A stretch of 64,000 bases of DNA, taken from contig JAHBVK010000032.1 of assembly GCA_019637555.1 (NCBI GenBank), positions 1 through 64,000 of the forward strand. Reading direction: 5' to 3'. Source of the stretch: Anaerolineae bacterium. Its GTDB lineage: Bacteria; Chloroflexota; Anaerolineae; Aggregatilineales; UBA2796. The notes under the pieces are model-generated. The model ran no database searches. It was not told where the DNA came from and saw only the letters and a program-made list of their open reading frames with translations. Positions 16,049-25,613 of the stretch are shown in pieces. The position numbers and the translations under genes were made by a program. Numbering within the stretch: the first letter of the stretch is position 1; each line of letters begins with the position of its first letter.

Positions 16049-17222
16049 CAACGTACCTCCAAATCTCATCCGCGATCCGCCAGATCGCTTCTGGCTGCGC
16101 CAATTTGCTGATGCTCTCTGCCATCTGTGCCAGTTTTGTTTCGTCACTCAAAATCCCTACGAACGCCGCCGCGACGCGTTCCGGCTCGGTTTCGTAGAGT
16201 CCGACGCCTTGCTTTACTACGTATTCAGCGTTGACCGTCTCCTGATACGGGATCGCGCCATTGAGCAGCAGCGGTAAGCCCATGATCGCCGCTTCGGTGA
16301 TGCTGGCTGGACCCGCTTTGCTGATCATCACATCGGCGGCGCGCATCATCAGCTCGATGTTGCTGACGAAGCCATAGACCCGCACTTTGCCGCGCCATGT
16401 CGTTTGCGCTAACTGATGCTGCAATTCCTGATTACGTCCGGCGATCACCACTAGTTGCGCCTGTTTGTTGCCACTTGCCGCCAGCGCGGAGTCGATTGCC
16501 TGCGCCGTTTCTAACAAGCGTCCCATGCCATCGCCGCCCCCGACCAGCAAACCGATTCTGGCATGGTGATCCCAATCAAGCTGCGCTCTTGCTTCCGCCT
16601 TGCTCAACTGCAAATCGCTGAAACGGGGGTGTACGGGTGCACCTGTCAGCAGCATTTGCCCCGGCATCATGCCCAGTTGCAGACCGCGCTCATAAGCCGG
16701 TTCAGTAGGCACGAGGCAGCGATCCACGCGTGGGTCATACCAGACGACGGGCGGCAGCGCATAATCCGTAACCACCGTGATGAAGGGCTTCCTCAATCCC
16801 AACCGCCGCAGCGCATGGATCGTGGGGCGCACGAACACCGAATGTACGCACACGATCACGTCGGCAGGATGATCGCTATAAAGGTGACGCATCCGCCCGT
16901 AAGCTGATCGGCAGTACAGGTTGCTGATGGCGCGGGATCGGAACAGCCGTTCGCTCAGCCAGAACTGTGCGCCGTAGCTGGCGGGATGGCTGTTCACCCA
17001 GCGCGCATACAAGGTGTGCATCCGGTTGAAAGGAAACGGTGTGTACTCCTTCCACATGTCCACCAACTCGGTGGTAAAGGCGTCGGGATGCCGCCGCTGC
17101 AATGCCGCTTCGATGGCGCGACTCGCCGCCCGATGTCCGCCGCCTGTGTCTGACATCAGGAATAAGATATGTGGCAGCGTGCTGCCAGATCGTTGGGAAT
17201 TGCGATGAGACTGTGAAGTCAT
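16035..17222 (-). CDS. MGDG synthase-like GT28 glycosyltransferase
   Basis: 395 residues. The N-terminal half has ILFLMSDTGGGHRAASRAIEAAL, the glycine-rich acceptor-binding loop of monogalactosyldiacylglycerol synthase and diacylglycerol glucosyltransferases. The C-terminal half is a GT-B donor domain: RIGLLVGGGDGMG, VYGFVSNIELMMRAADVMISKAGPASITEAA and LPLLLNGAIPYQETVN. It should add a hexose (UDP-Glc or UDP-Gal) to diacylglycerol at the cytoplasmic face of the membrane, making glycolipids. This suits a Chloroflexota-like membrane without obvious LPS, but that is inference. The gene is coupled to the small 2TM protein gene. Confidence 0.88.
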   Translation of the reverse strand: MTSQSHRNSQRSGSTLPHILFLMSDTGGGHRAASRAIEAALQRRHPDAFTTELVDMWKEYTPFPFNRMHTLYARWVNSHPASYGAQFWLSERLFRSRAISNLYCRSAYGRMRHLYSDHPADVIVCVHSVFVRPTIHALRRLGLRKPFITVVTDYALPPVVWYDPRVDRCLVPTEPAYERGLQLGMMPGQMLLTGAPVHPRFSDLQLSKAEARAQLDWDHHARIGLLVGGGDGMGRLLETAQAIDSALAASGNKQAQLVVIAGRNQELQHQLAQTTWRGKVRVYGFVSNIELMMRAADVMISKAGPASITEAAIMGLPLLLNGAIPYQETVNAEYVVKQGVGLYETEPERVAAAFVGILSDETKLAQMAESISKLAQPEAIWRIADEIWRYVDGSN

Positions 17223-17366
17223 CTAGCCTCAAACATGCTAAAAAATAATCGAGTGTGGTAGCATTTTGCGCCCACGACCACCACGGTGGTTGTTTTGCGC
17301 AAGTTGCATACACACTACGTATTTAACGGGATTTGTTTGCGAGTTATCTAGGAAGGGATGATACCA

Positions 17367-18140
17367 ATGTCTAAAATGTTCCAGCGAATTTCCCTCGTGC
17401 TAGCGCTGTTACTGGCGCTCACCGGCACGGTGGCATTCACCTCGCCGGCGACAGTTGCCCGCGCTCAGGATGCGGAAACCCTCAGCTACGGCGATACCGT
17501 CACGGGCGAGATCACTGAGGACACCAGTGAAGTCGTCTACACCTTTGAGGGCGCAGAAGACGATCTGGTGATCGTGCAGGTAATTCCCATCGAAAATGAA
17601 GACGGCGATACTCTCGATGTCAAAGCAGTGATGTCCGATCCTGACGACGAGCAGCTTATCGACACCACTGAAGATTATGCCAAGCAGTTGACCTATACCT
17701 ACGGTACTGCCTTCATGGAAGTGCTGGGCGGTGACGGCACCTACACGATCACGATCAGCGCTGACGAAGAAGGCAGCACCGGCGAATTCGAGATACAACT
17801 AGTGCAGCCGGAAGAACTCGAACTGGATGCCCCTGTTACCATCGAAGGATCGGTTCAGGGCTATTATCGCTACCTCGGCTTCTACACCGTTAAGGCGGAA
17901 GAAGATGTAACTCTGCTGCTGACGGTAGCAGAAGGATCAGGTTTATCGCTGATCATCGAGGAATATGACGGCGACTATCTGAGCCGCCGCGCCTATGGTG
18001 ATGGTGTTGCTGCGAAAGCGATGGGCTTCTACATGTCGCCAAGCGATGCAGGTTACTACATCGTGTCGGTGTCTAGCCCCAGCTATCTCTTTGAGGAAAC
18101 AGACTTCAGCGCCACCTTGCAGGCAAGTGCGGGCAACTAA
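17367..18140 (+). CDS. Secreted acidic protein with PPC-like beta domains
   Basis: 257 residues from the ATG at 17367. AGGAAGGG at 17350-17357 is nine bases before it but directly abuts the in-frame ATG at 17358, so I prefer the second. A signal peptide (FQRISLVLALLLALTGTVAF) ends near ARAQDAE. Two similar beta-rich domains follow (about 35-145 and 150-255). Each has the look of bacterial pre-peptidase C-terminal domains, with a GxVTGEITEDTSEVVYTF-like first strand and GTYTITISA-like last strand. It is strongly acidic. It probably sits outside the membrane as a binding or structural protein. Confidence 0.7.
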   Translation: MSKMFQRISLVLALLLALTGTVAFTSPATVARAQDAETLSYGDTVTGEITEDTSEVVYTFEGAEDDLVIVQVIPIENEDGDTLDVKAVMSDPDDEQLIDTTEDYAKQLTYTYGTAFMEVLGGDGTYTITISADEEGSTGEFEIQLVQPEELELDAPVTIEGSVQGYYRYLGFYTVKAEEDVTLLLTVAEGSGLSLIIEEYDGDYLSRRAYGDGVAAKAMGFYMSPSDAGYYIVSVSSPSYLFEETDFSATLQASAGN

Positions 18141-18157
18141 GCCAAGACTTTAGTGGT

Positions 18158-18242
18158 GAGTAATGAGTGATGAGTAACGAGTTGTGGCATATGCCTTCTC
18201 TCGTTACTTTCCACTCGTTACTCGTTACTTTCTACTTTTCAC
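18158..18242. terminator. Heptamer-repeat hairpin between convergent genes
   Basis: Four direct heptamers (TGAGTAA, TGAGTGA, TGAGTAA, CGAGTTG; 18158-18185) face six inverted ones (CTCGTTA, CTTTCCA, CTCGTTA, CTCGTTA, CTTTCTA, CTTTTCA; 18201-18242). GAGTAACGAG (18173-18182) can pair with CTCGTTACTC (18215-18224). The array reaches the aroE stop codon. It probably ends transcription from both sides. Confidence 0.65.
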
Positions 18243-19105
18243 TCTCTTAGCGCCTTCAAGCACGCCGCCATCATCACATCCACTGGCGCACCATGATCCG
18301 TCCACAACTCGAATGCTGCCGCACCCTGCCGCACTAGCATCCCGATCCCGCCAATAGCGCGTAACCCCGCTGCATCAGCATCGCGCAGCAATTTCGTCCG
18401 CGCTGGTCGATAGACCGTATCATAGACCACCGCACCCGCCGGAAAGGGTACATCCTCCGCCCACGATGAAGCGTCCACGTGCGGCCACATGCCCAGCGGA
18501 GTCGCGTTGACGATCAGTGCCGCGCCTTCGCTCACCCGTGCCAGTTGATCCTGCGCTACTGCCTGTACTTTTACTCCATGCAGATTATGGTGCAGCAGCG
18601 CCACCAGTTCCGCCGCCCGATCTACCGAACGGTTGACGATCACCACTTCCGCGCCCGCCTGCAGCAGTCCCACGCTGATCGCCCGCGCCGCGCCGCCCGC
18701 ACCGAGCAGGATCACTTTCGACTCGTGCGTGATCGGCACGCCGTTGGCATCCAGATCGCGCATGAAGCCATCTAGATCGGTATTGGTGCCATGAAGCGCA
18801 CCCGTCTCCGCTTCAAAACTGATCGTGTTCGCGGCGTCGATCAACCGCGCAACATCGGTGATGCTGTCCAGCAGCGGTAGCACATCCACTTTATGCGGCA
18901 CGGTCAGATTGACGCCGCGAAAGCCCGCCGCCGCTAAGCCGCGTACCGCTTCCGGCAAACGATCTGGTCGCACCGCTAGCGGCACGTAGCGCCAGTTCAA
19001 ACCGAGCGCCTCGAATGCTGCGTTATGCATCTGCGGCGACAGCGAATGCTTGACCGGATACCCGATCACGCCGACGAGCTGCGTCTCTCCGGTGATGGTG
19101 GTCAT
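18239..19105 (-). CDS. aroE: Shikimate dehydrogenase (NADP+)
   Basis: 288 residues, the normal length. It reduces 3-dehydroshikimate to shikimate. The substrate domain has GYPVKHSLSPQMHNAAF (Ser-Leu-Ser shikimate contacts) and NLTVPHK with the catalytic Lys. The NADP domain has GAGGAARAISVGLLQAG and VNRSVDRA, where the Arg after the strand favours NADP over NAD. Later, NATPLGMWP and GIGMLVRQGAAAFELWTG-like sequence (here TDH) complete the family pattern. It lies 142 bp downstream of tyrA on the same strand, separated by a long inverted repeat. Its 3' end is embedded in a heptamer array. Confidence 0.96.
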   Translation of the reverse strand: MTTITGETQLVGVIGYPVKHSLSPQMHNAAFEALGLNWRYVPLAVRPDRLPEAVRGLAAAGFRGVNLTVPHKVDVLPLLDSITDVARLIDAANTISFEAETGALHGTNTDLDGFMRDLDANGVPITHESKVILLGAGGAARAISVGLLQAGAEVVIVNRSVDRAAELVALLHHNLHGVKVQAVAQDQLARVSEGAALIVNATPLGMWPHVDASSWAEDVPFPAGAVVYDTVYRPARTKLLRDADAAGLRAIGGIGMLVRQGAAAFELWTDHGAPVDVMMAACLKALRE

Positions 19106-19113
19106 GGTCGCTT

Positions 19114-19208
19114 ACCCTCACCCCCTAACCCCCTCTCCCGCAAGCGGCTAGAGGGGGAACAAAAAATAGCCCTTCTCCCGCTTGCGGGAGAGGGGTTGGG
19201 GTGAGGGT
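19114..19208. repeat. Long inverted repeat (ACCCTCACCCC type)
   Basis: Left arm 19114-19147 (starting ACCCTCACCCCCTAACCCC) and right arm 19178-19208 (ending GGTTGGGGTGAGGGT) are nearly perfect reverse complements apart from single extra C residues. A related, shorter unit occurs at 29845-29887. In a tyrA-aroE transcript it would form a large hairpin that could stall or process the message. Confidence 0.75.
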
Positions 19209-19247
19209 TTATCCGCCAACAAACATACGGCGTCATAATGATCTAAC

Positions 19248-20171
19248 TCACTTCTTAAAATACTTGGCTTCCCACTCTTTGCGCGCTGCTCGAATCTGCT
19301 CCAGCGTCGCCCGCAACTGCAAATCGTGCGAGTTCGCCAGCATCAGCTTCAACTGCTCGATCTGTGCGCCGAACAAATCCAGCGCGTGGAATACCGCCTC
19401 CCGATTCGACTCCACGATGTCCGCCATCATGGTCACATCGCTGGCGGCAAGACGCGACGTATCCTTGAAGCCCGTCGATGCCAGTTTCCACGCCACGTCA
19501 TCACCGCCCGCGTCCTGATCCACCGCTTGCATCACCATGCCCACCAAGCCCGCGCTGATCAAGTACGGAACATGGCTGATCGCGGCGACGCTGGCATCGT
19601 GGAATTTGGCATCGAGCAGCAGCGGACGTGCGCCAATCGCTTCCGCCAACTGGCAGCAAAACTCAATCGTTTCCGGTGTGCTGCGCTTGGTGGCACAAAG
19701 CACAAACCGCGCCCGATCATAGATCGCGCCGTCGGCGGTTTGTGGTCCGCTGGTTTCTTTGCCGCACATCGGATGCCCGCCGACGGCGAGCAGCGACTCC
19801 GGCAGATCATCCATCGCGGCGGTGATGTCGCGTTTGGTACTGCCCAGATCGAGGATCAGTGTGCCGGGGCGGATCAAACCGTCTTGCGCGTACTTGCTCA
19901 TACGGTGCAGCAGCACCTGTATAGTACGCACCGGAGTCGCCAGCACGATCACATCCGTGCCTAGCGACTCCGCGTTTAGTTCCTGATGAAGTTGGTCGAA
20001 ACAGTGGGCAGCATCCTGTAAATGCTGTGGATTGACATCAACGCCGTGCAGCGACTTGACTTTACCGCGCAGCGCCAGCGCCAGCGATGCGCCCATCAAG
20101 CCAGTGCCTACGATGGTGATCGAGGTATCAGTGAGTGGTTTCCATGACCCGTTCTGAGAATGAGAATTCAT
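19248..20171 (-). CDS. tyrA: Prephenate dehydrogenase
   Basis: 307 residues from the ATG at 20171; the frame reaches a second ATG at 20222 that would overlap cdd1 further. It oxidatively decarboxylates prephenate to 4-hydroxyphenylpyruvate for tyrosine. The NAD domain starts with SITIVGTGLMGASLALAL and VDVNPQ, and the catalytic His is in GGHPMCGKE, with STKRDI before it. The helical dimer domain follows (AAISHVPYLIS, WKLASTGFKDTSRLA). No ACT domain is present, so feedback by tyrosine would need another site. It is the middle gene of cdd1-tyrA-aroE. Neither start has a strong ribosome site. Confidence 0.93.
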   Translation of the reverse strand: MNSHSQNGSWKPLTDTSITIVGTGLMGASLALALRGKVKSLHGVDVNPQHLQDAAHCFDQLHQELNAESLGTDVIVLATPVRTIQVLLHRMSKYAQDGLIRPGTLILDLGSTKRDITAAMDDLPESLLAVGGHPMCGKETSGPQTADGAIYDRARFVLCATKRSTPETIEFCCQLAEAIGARPLLLDAKFHDASVAAISHVPYLISAGLVGMVMQAVDQDAGGDDVAWKLASTGFKDTSRLAASDVTMMADIVESNREAVFHALDLFGAQIEQLKLMLANSHDLQLRATLEQIRAARKEWEAKYFKK

Positions 20172-20520
20172 GAGATGGTAGCATTCGTCGGCGTCCCTGA
20201 GAGGCAGTCTCCTGTGGGACATCTTTCCAGCGCCACCATTTTAGCAGGTCAGGGTCAGGAGCGTCAGTCGAAGCATAGTAAACCGCACAACGGAACACGT
20301 ACAACATGCAGCGATCCACCATCACGCGCTGATAGGCGCACAATGCCTCATACATACATTCGGGGTCTTCCCCGCGCAAATCCTCTACCGAACGGTAACC
20401 CAACTCGTATAAATCTTGTGCCACCTGCCGCCCGACGCCCGGAATCTGCATTAAGTCTTGCAGCGCGGCGTGCTTGGGGCTTGGCGGCATAGTCATCACC
20501 GAAGCAGATTTAGCGGTCAT
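20128..20520 (-). CDS. Cdd1-like helix-hairpin-helix protein
   Basis: 130 residues. LMQIPGVGRQVAQDLYELGY is a helix-hairpin-helix, followed by RSVEDLRGEDPECMYEALC and then DRCMLYVFRCAVYYAS, DPDLLKWWRWKD. This is the full pattern of the Cdd1 (pathogenicity locus) family, presumed DNA-binding with conserved cysteines. The family usually ends near WKD; here about 30 more residues follow, overlapping the start of tyrA in another frame by 44 bp. Upstream is a heptamer array and a promoter-like AT-rich stretch. The biological role of the family is not known. Confidence 0.85.
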   Translation of the reverse strand: MTAKSASVMTMPPSPKHAALQDLMQIPGVGRQVAQDLYELGYRSVEDLRGEDPECMYEALCAYQRVMVDRCMLYVFRCAVYYASTDAPDPDLLKWWRWKDVPQETASQGRRRMLPSHEFSFSERVMETTH

Positions 20521-20615
20521 TTGTTGTGCCTCCGGTTCGGAAAACTACAGTGATTATTATAGCACAAACGTTCGGATTTGTCACTTGTCTGAGCAGAAAT
20601 CTCTCCGACTTTCCC

Positions 20616-20668
20616 ACTCATCACTCATCACTCATCACTCGTTACTCATCACTCGTTACTCATTACTC
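20616..20668. repeat. Degenerate heptamer tandem repeat (ACTCATC type)
   Basis: About seven and a half consecutive heptamers: ACTCATC three times, ACTCGTT, ACTCATC, ACTCGTT, ACTCATT, ACTC. It is the same repeat family as at 18158-18242 and 49716-49750, and lies between divergent genes cdd1 and the monooxygenase. Confidence 0.8.
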
Positions 20669-20776
20669 AAAAATTCTAGCCGCCCAATAATGCCAGATGC
20701 GTCCATCTTTAGTATGAAATGTTGGTTAAAATGGCTTGACTTAATTACGTCAGAACTTTAATTGGAGTTGTACGCC

Positions 20777-21088
20777 ATGTACGTTGTCTGTGTCACGGTC
20801 AAAGTCAAAGCGGAGTTTGTGCAGCAGTTCATTGAGGCGATCCGCAAAAATCATGAGGGAACGCGAAGTGAGCCGGGCAACCTGCGTTTCGATGTGCTGC
20901 AAGGGGAAGACGATCCGACGCGTTTCTTTCTCTACGAGGTCTACCGGAGCAAAGAGGATTTCCCTGCTCACCAGCAGACAGCGCATTTTCTGGAATGGCG
21001 GCAAGCCGTCACCGATATGATGGCGGAACCGCGCGTTGGCTTGCGCTACACCAGCTTATTCCCGTCGGATGATTCCGCGAATTGGTGA
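20777..21088 (+). CDS. Antibiotic biosynthesis monooxygenase (ABM) domain protein
   Basis: 103 residues from the ATG at 20777, preceded by GGAG at 20764; the frame also opens five codons earlier. MYVVCVTVKVKAEFVQQFIEAI, then NHEGTRSEPGNLRFDVLQGEDDP and FFLYEVYRSKEDFPAHQQTAHF show the dimeric ferredoxin-like ABM fold, closest to the quinol monooxygenase YgiN and the LsrG isomerase. Such proteins act on quinones or AI-2 without metal or cofactor. The conserved His pair near AHQQTAHF is in place. No operon partner is visible; the role is uncertain. Confidence 0.85.
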   Translation: MYVVCVTVKVKAEFVQQFIEAIRKNHEGTRSEPGNLRFDVLQGEDDPTRFFLYEVYRSKEDFPAHQQTAHFLEWRQAVTDMMAEPRVGLRYTSLFPSDDSANW

Positions 21089-21239
21089 TCAGGCGATTCA
21101 AACTTTCACGGCGATGGATCGAACCGTATCAAAGTGATTTGTGCGTGCGTTTGCAGGCAGGTATCAGGCAAAACAGGCAAAACCGTTTGGAAAAAGTTTG
21201 TCTGCGGACGATTTTGGTTTGTAAAGATGCGGTAGAGAT

Positions 21240-22271
21240 TTAGGAAACCGCATCTACGACCAACCGAACACCCAGATTGTCGTCTGAGTCGTGTGGAACA
21301 CTCCATTGACGATAAGCAGCGCGTGCAAACCGTGGAGAGTAATCCCACGATCCACCACGCATCACATGACCATCACCACTATCCACACCAGTGGGATCAT
21401 CTCGTTGGGAAGCATCGTATCCACAACTTCCATCACACCAATACCAGTCGGCGCACCATTCCCACACGTTTCCTACCATATTGTAAGCGCCTACCCAACT
21501 CACTCCATTCAGATAACTGTCAACTGGTGCTGTCTTCTCTAAAAACGTTCCGTCGATATCGCGTTCATCGACATTTGCGTAGCCTACCTTATACTCATCT
21601 CCCCAAGGATAAATTGGTGAGTAGGGTCCTCGCGCCGCATACTCCCACTCTGCTTCGGTTGGCAAACGACCACCTGCCCATTTCGCCAATGCTTCGGCTT
21701 CATACCATGTAATACCCACACGCGGCTGATCAGGCTCGGTGAAGCCGTTGTAGTCACGTGGCATAGTCCTAAAGTCTTTCCAGATCCACCCATCCTCTGA
21801 CCAATAGTTGCGGGTACCGTAACCGCCAGCATCAATGAACCGCTGATACTCTGCGTTAGTCACTTCGAACTTACCTATCCAATATGATTTGGTGATGCAT
21901 ACTTGATGCTGTGGTTTTTCAGGGTCATAAGCATTGAGATCATTTTCTGCGCTGCCCATCATGAAGCAACCAGCAGGTACATATACATAAGCTATCCCGT
22001 TTATCACGTGTTCAGTTCCAGCCGCCAAAGTTGGGATCGACGTAGGAAAGGTTTGGAATGTCGGTACGGCAGTTGCTTCCCGAATTTCATGGCTCACCGC
22101 CAAACGGCTATCAACGGCAACGATCCCAACGAGAACGAAAAAGATCACACTTATTGATAGTCGCTTCAACTCATTGGCGATCAAATGTGCCAGCGCGGTA
22201 CTCGGCAAGCGCCGATAACTGATAAAAGCGCGGATCGGCTTGCGGAATCGTCCGGTGGAGCGCGTCATCAT
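21240..22271 (-). CDS. SUMF1/FGE-fold protein with TIR-like stump and membrane segment
   Basis: 343 residues. Residues 95-340 are a SUMF1 (formylglycine-generating-enzyme sulfatase) fold: YVPAGCFMMGS, KFEVTNAEYQRFI, WYEAEALAKWAGGRLPTEAEWEYAARG (quoted in pieces), NMVGNVWEWCADWY and MRGGSWDYSPRFARAAYR. The two cysteines that human FGE uses before the final GFR are missing, so oxidase activity is unlikely; binding is more probable. Residues 12-40 (IRAFISYRRLPSTALAHLIA) match the start of a TIR domain but then run into a hydrophobic stretch (SISVIFFVLVGIVAV). It therefore seems to be a TIR-SUMF1 protein that lost most of its TIR domain and is now membrane-anchored. The region is AT-richer than its surroundings. 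Confidence 0.8.
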   Translation of the reverse strand: MMTRSTGRFRKPIRAFISYRRLPSTALAHLIANELKRLSISVIFFVLVGIVAVDSRLAVSHEIREATAVPTFQTFPTSIPTLAAGTEHVINGIAYVYVPAGCFMMGSAENDLNAYDPEKPQHQVCITKSYWIGKFEVTNAEYQRFIDAGGYGTRNYWSEDGWIWKDFRTMPRDYNGFTEPDQPRVGITWYEAEALAKWAGGRLPTEAEWEYAARGPYSPIYPWGDEYKVGYANVDERDIDGTFLEKTAPVDSYLNGVSWVGAYNMVGNVWEWCADWYWCDGSCGYDASQRDDPTGVDSGDGHVMRGGSWDYSPRFARAAYRQWSVPHDSDDNLGVRLVVDAVS

Positions 22272-22397
22272 TCAATCCTGCGTAGAACCACAAGTGAACG
22301 TGCGCTAGTCTACAAAATATCCTAATCTTCTGCCAACCGCACGATCCACGCTACTGACAATCGCTTCTCTAATCGGCTACAGGAGGGAAATTTCTAG

Positions 22398-23630
22398 GTG
22401 TCGGTGTATGTAAGCTACATAACACTGATTGACGGTATAGTGAAAGCCATGAATCTGACCGCAAATCGATTGTCGAGGAATCTACTTTTGTCAGGGATCG
22501 TGCCTCTAATGTTGGGTGGCATCCTACTGTTATGGGCACTTAGTTCAGGTTCTTCAACGGTAAATATCGGGGCTAACGTTTGGTCGCCGGACAGTAATTC
22601 ACTAGTTTTTATATGGGCGAACAGTCTTTATCGTTTAGACATTAAAACTCAGATTCTGACCCCAATCTCAGCTCAATCAGGTGACTATCGAGAAGCAAAT
22701 TGGTCGCCTGTCGATGATCAAATTGTCTTTGTCTCTGAAAAAAGTTCGGGAGACATACTTTGCCTATTAGAGCTACCCAACAAGCAAACAACGTGCCCCG
22801 CAATATCCGTTAATGGTGATACCTTCTTCCCCCACTGGTCACCAGATGGGAAACGGTTAGGCTTTTACGTAGGGCAAAACTACGAAGGTAGTCCCAGTGA
22901 GTACGGCTATAGAAAACTAGTAGTGACCGACTTCAGCCAGCAGACTCCGTTGCAGGCATCAATTGGCACTCTTGACAATGTCTCAATAGCCAACGATCTG
23001 CAATGGTCGCCAGATGGCAAGCAGATTGCTTTTGTAGGCTTCGGTACTTCATGGAATATCTTCATTATTGATGCGGATGGTACAACGCTTCAGCGATTTA
23101 GCGATGGCTCTTATGATACCTACCCGACGTGGTCACCAGATGGCAAGCAGATCGCTTTTTACTCAGAACGTGACAGCCAGCAGAATTGGTCTGGCGGAAT
23201 CTATGTGCAAGCAGTTGGCACTACTAGCGCAAAGCGACTCACTTCAACCATAGATCGGGTCCTTCGGATGCAATGGTCACCGAATGGACAAATGATCGCG
23301 TTCGCCACTTATAGTCCAGAGGATAATTTTTCTAGGATTTACTTACTACAAACCGATAGCAGTGAACCGCGACTGATCGTTGACAATGCCAGTATTGGCA
23401 GCTTTTTGTCTTGGTCACCGGATAATCGCTTTCTAGTTGCACAAACCACTCATTCATTAGTGATTGCGGATATGATCACCGATCAAGTCGCCTTCTACTA
23501 TCCGCAACGATTTGCTGGGCTGCTGCCTTTAGATATGGTTACCAAAGTTGCTTCAGTGTTACTCGTGACTGGCGTATTGATGCTTCTAGGATTGGTAGTC
23601 ATTAGCTCTAGATCGCTTCGAAATCGGTAA
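22398..23630 (+). CDS. Membrane-anchored TolB-like beta-propeller protein
   Basis: 410 residues. The GTG at 22398 follows AGGAGGG (22381-22387); GTG 22404 or ATG 22449 are possible. An N-terminal membrane segment (about 29-48) is followed by six or more PD40 repeats marked by W-SPDG-x-IAF (QWSPDGKQIAFVG, TWSPDGKQIAFYS, QWSPNGQMIAF and others), forming a TolB-type propeller outside the membrane. A second membrane segment is at about 383-403. The two anchors suggest both ends are in the membrane. It is divergent from the SUMF1 gene and AT-richer than the flanks, so a common acquisition is possible. Confidence 0.82.
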   Translation: MSVYVSYITLIDGIVKAMNLTANRLSRNLLLSGIVPLMLGGILLLWALSSGSSTVNIGANVWSPDSNSLVFIWANSLYRLDIKTQILTPISAQSGDYREANWSPVDDQIVFVSEKSSGDILCLLELPNKQTTCPAISVNGDTFFPHWSPDGKRLGFYVGQNYEGSPSEYGYRKLVVTDFSQQTPLQASIGTLDNVSIANDLQWSPDGKQIAFVGFGTSWNIFIIDADGTTLQRFSDGSYDTYPTWSPDGKQIAFYSERDSQQNWSGGIYVQAVGTTSAKRLTSTIDRVLRMQWSPNGQMIAFATYSPEDNFSRIYLLQTDSSEPRLIVDNASIGSFLSWSPDNRFLVAQTTHSLVIADMITDQVAFYYPQRFAGLLPLDMVTKVASVLLVTGVLMLLGLVVISSRSLRNR

Positions 23631-23763
23631 ATCAGCAGCGCAAACCAAAATCACCGATCAGTTAGCGCCACATTGGAATCGCCTAACCAAGTCCCTGAAT
23701 CAGCCCCTGTTATGCCTGCGGATTTTAGGGCGGCGAAATTGACTGCCTCGCCAACCTGCTTCC

Positions 23764-23839
23764 GGCACTCATGGTACTTCTGGAACTCTTGGCACTTGCC
23801 TTAGAGCACTTGTAGCACTATCAGCACTCCAGCACTTCC
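23764..23839. repeat. Degenerate nonamer repeat (GGNACTNNT type)
   Basis: GGCACTCAT, GGTACTTCT, GGAACTCTT, GGCACTTGC(C), then TTAGAGCACT, TGTAGCACTA, TCAGCACTCC and AGCACTTCC. It is a 9-10 base periodic array between the 3' ends of convergent genes. A reverse-complement relative is at 42895-42930. The rest of this 214-bp gap shows nothing I recognise. Confidence 0.65.
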
Positions 23840-23844
23840 TCTCC

Positions 23845-25500
<1,656 letters not shown>

Positions 25501-25613
25501 GGCTCGCTCCTGAATCAAAAAGATCTATGCACAATTACGCTGTAGTATAGCGAGTGCAGATGATTCATGGTTGCGCGCTGCTTCGAGCTAGATTCGTTTG
25601 ATAGCGAAGCTGC

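Noticed and set aside
20616-20668. CRISPR-like array
   Set aside because: The units are contiguous heptamers without spacers, so this is a tandem repeat.
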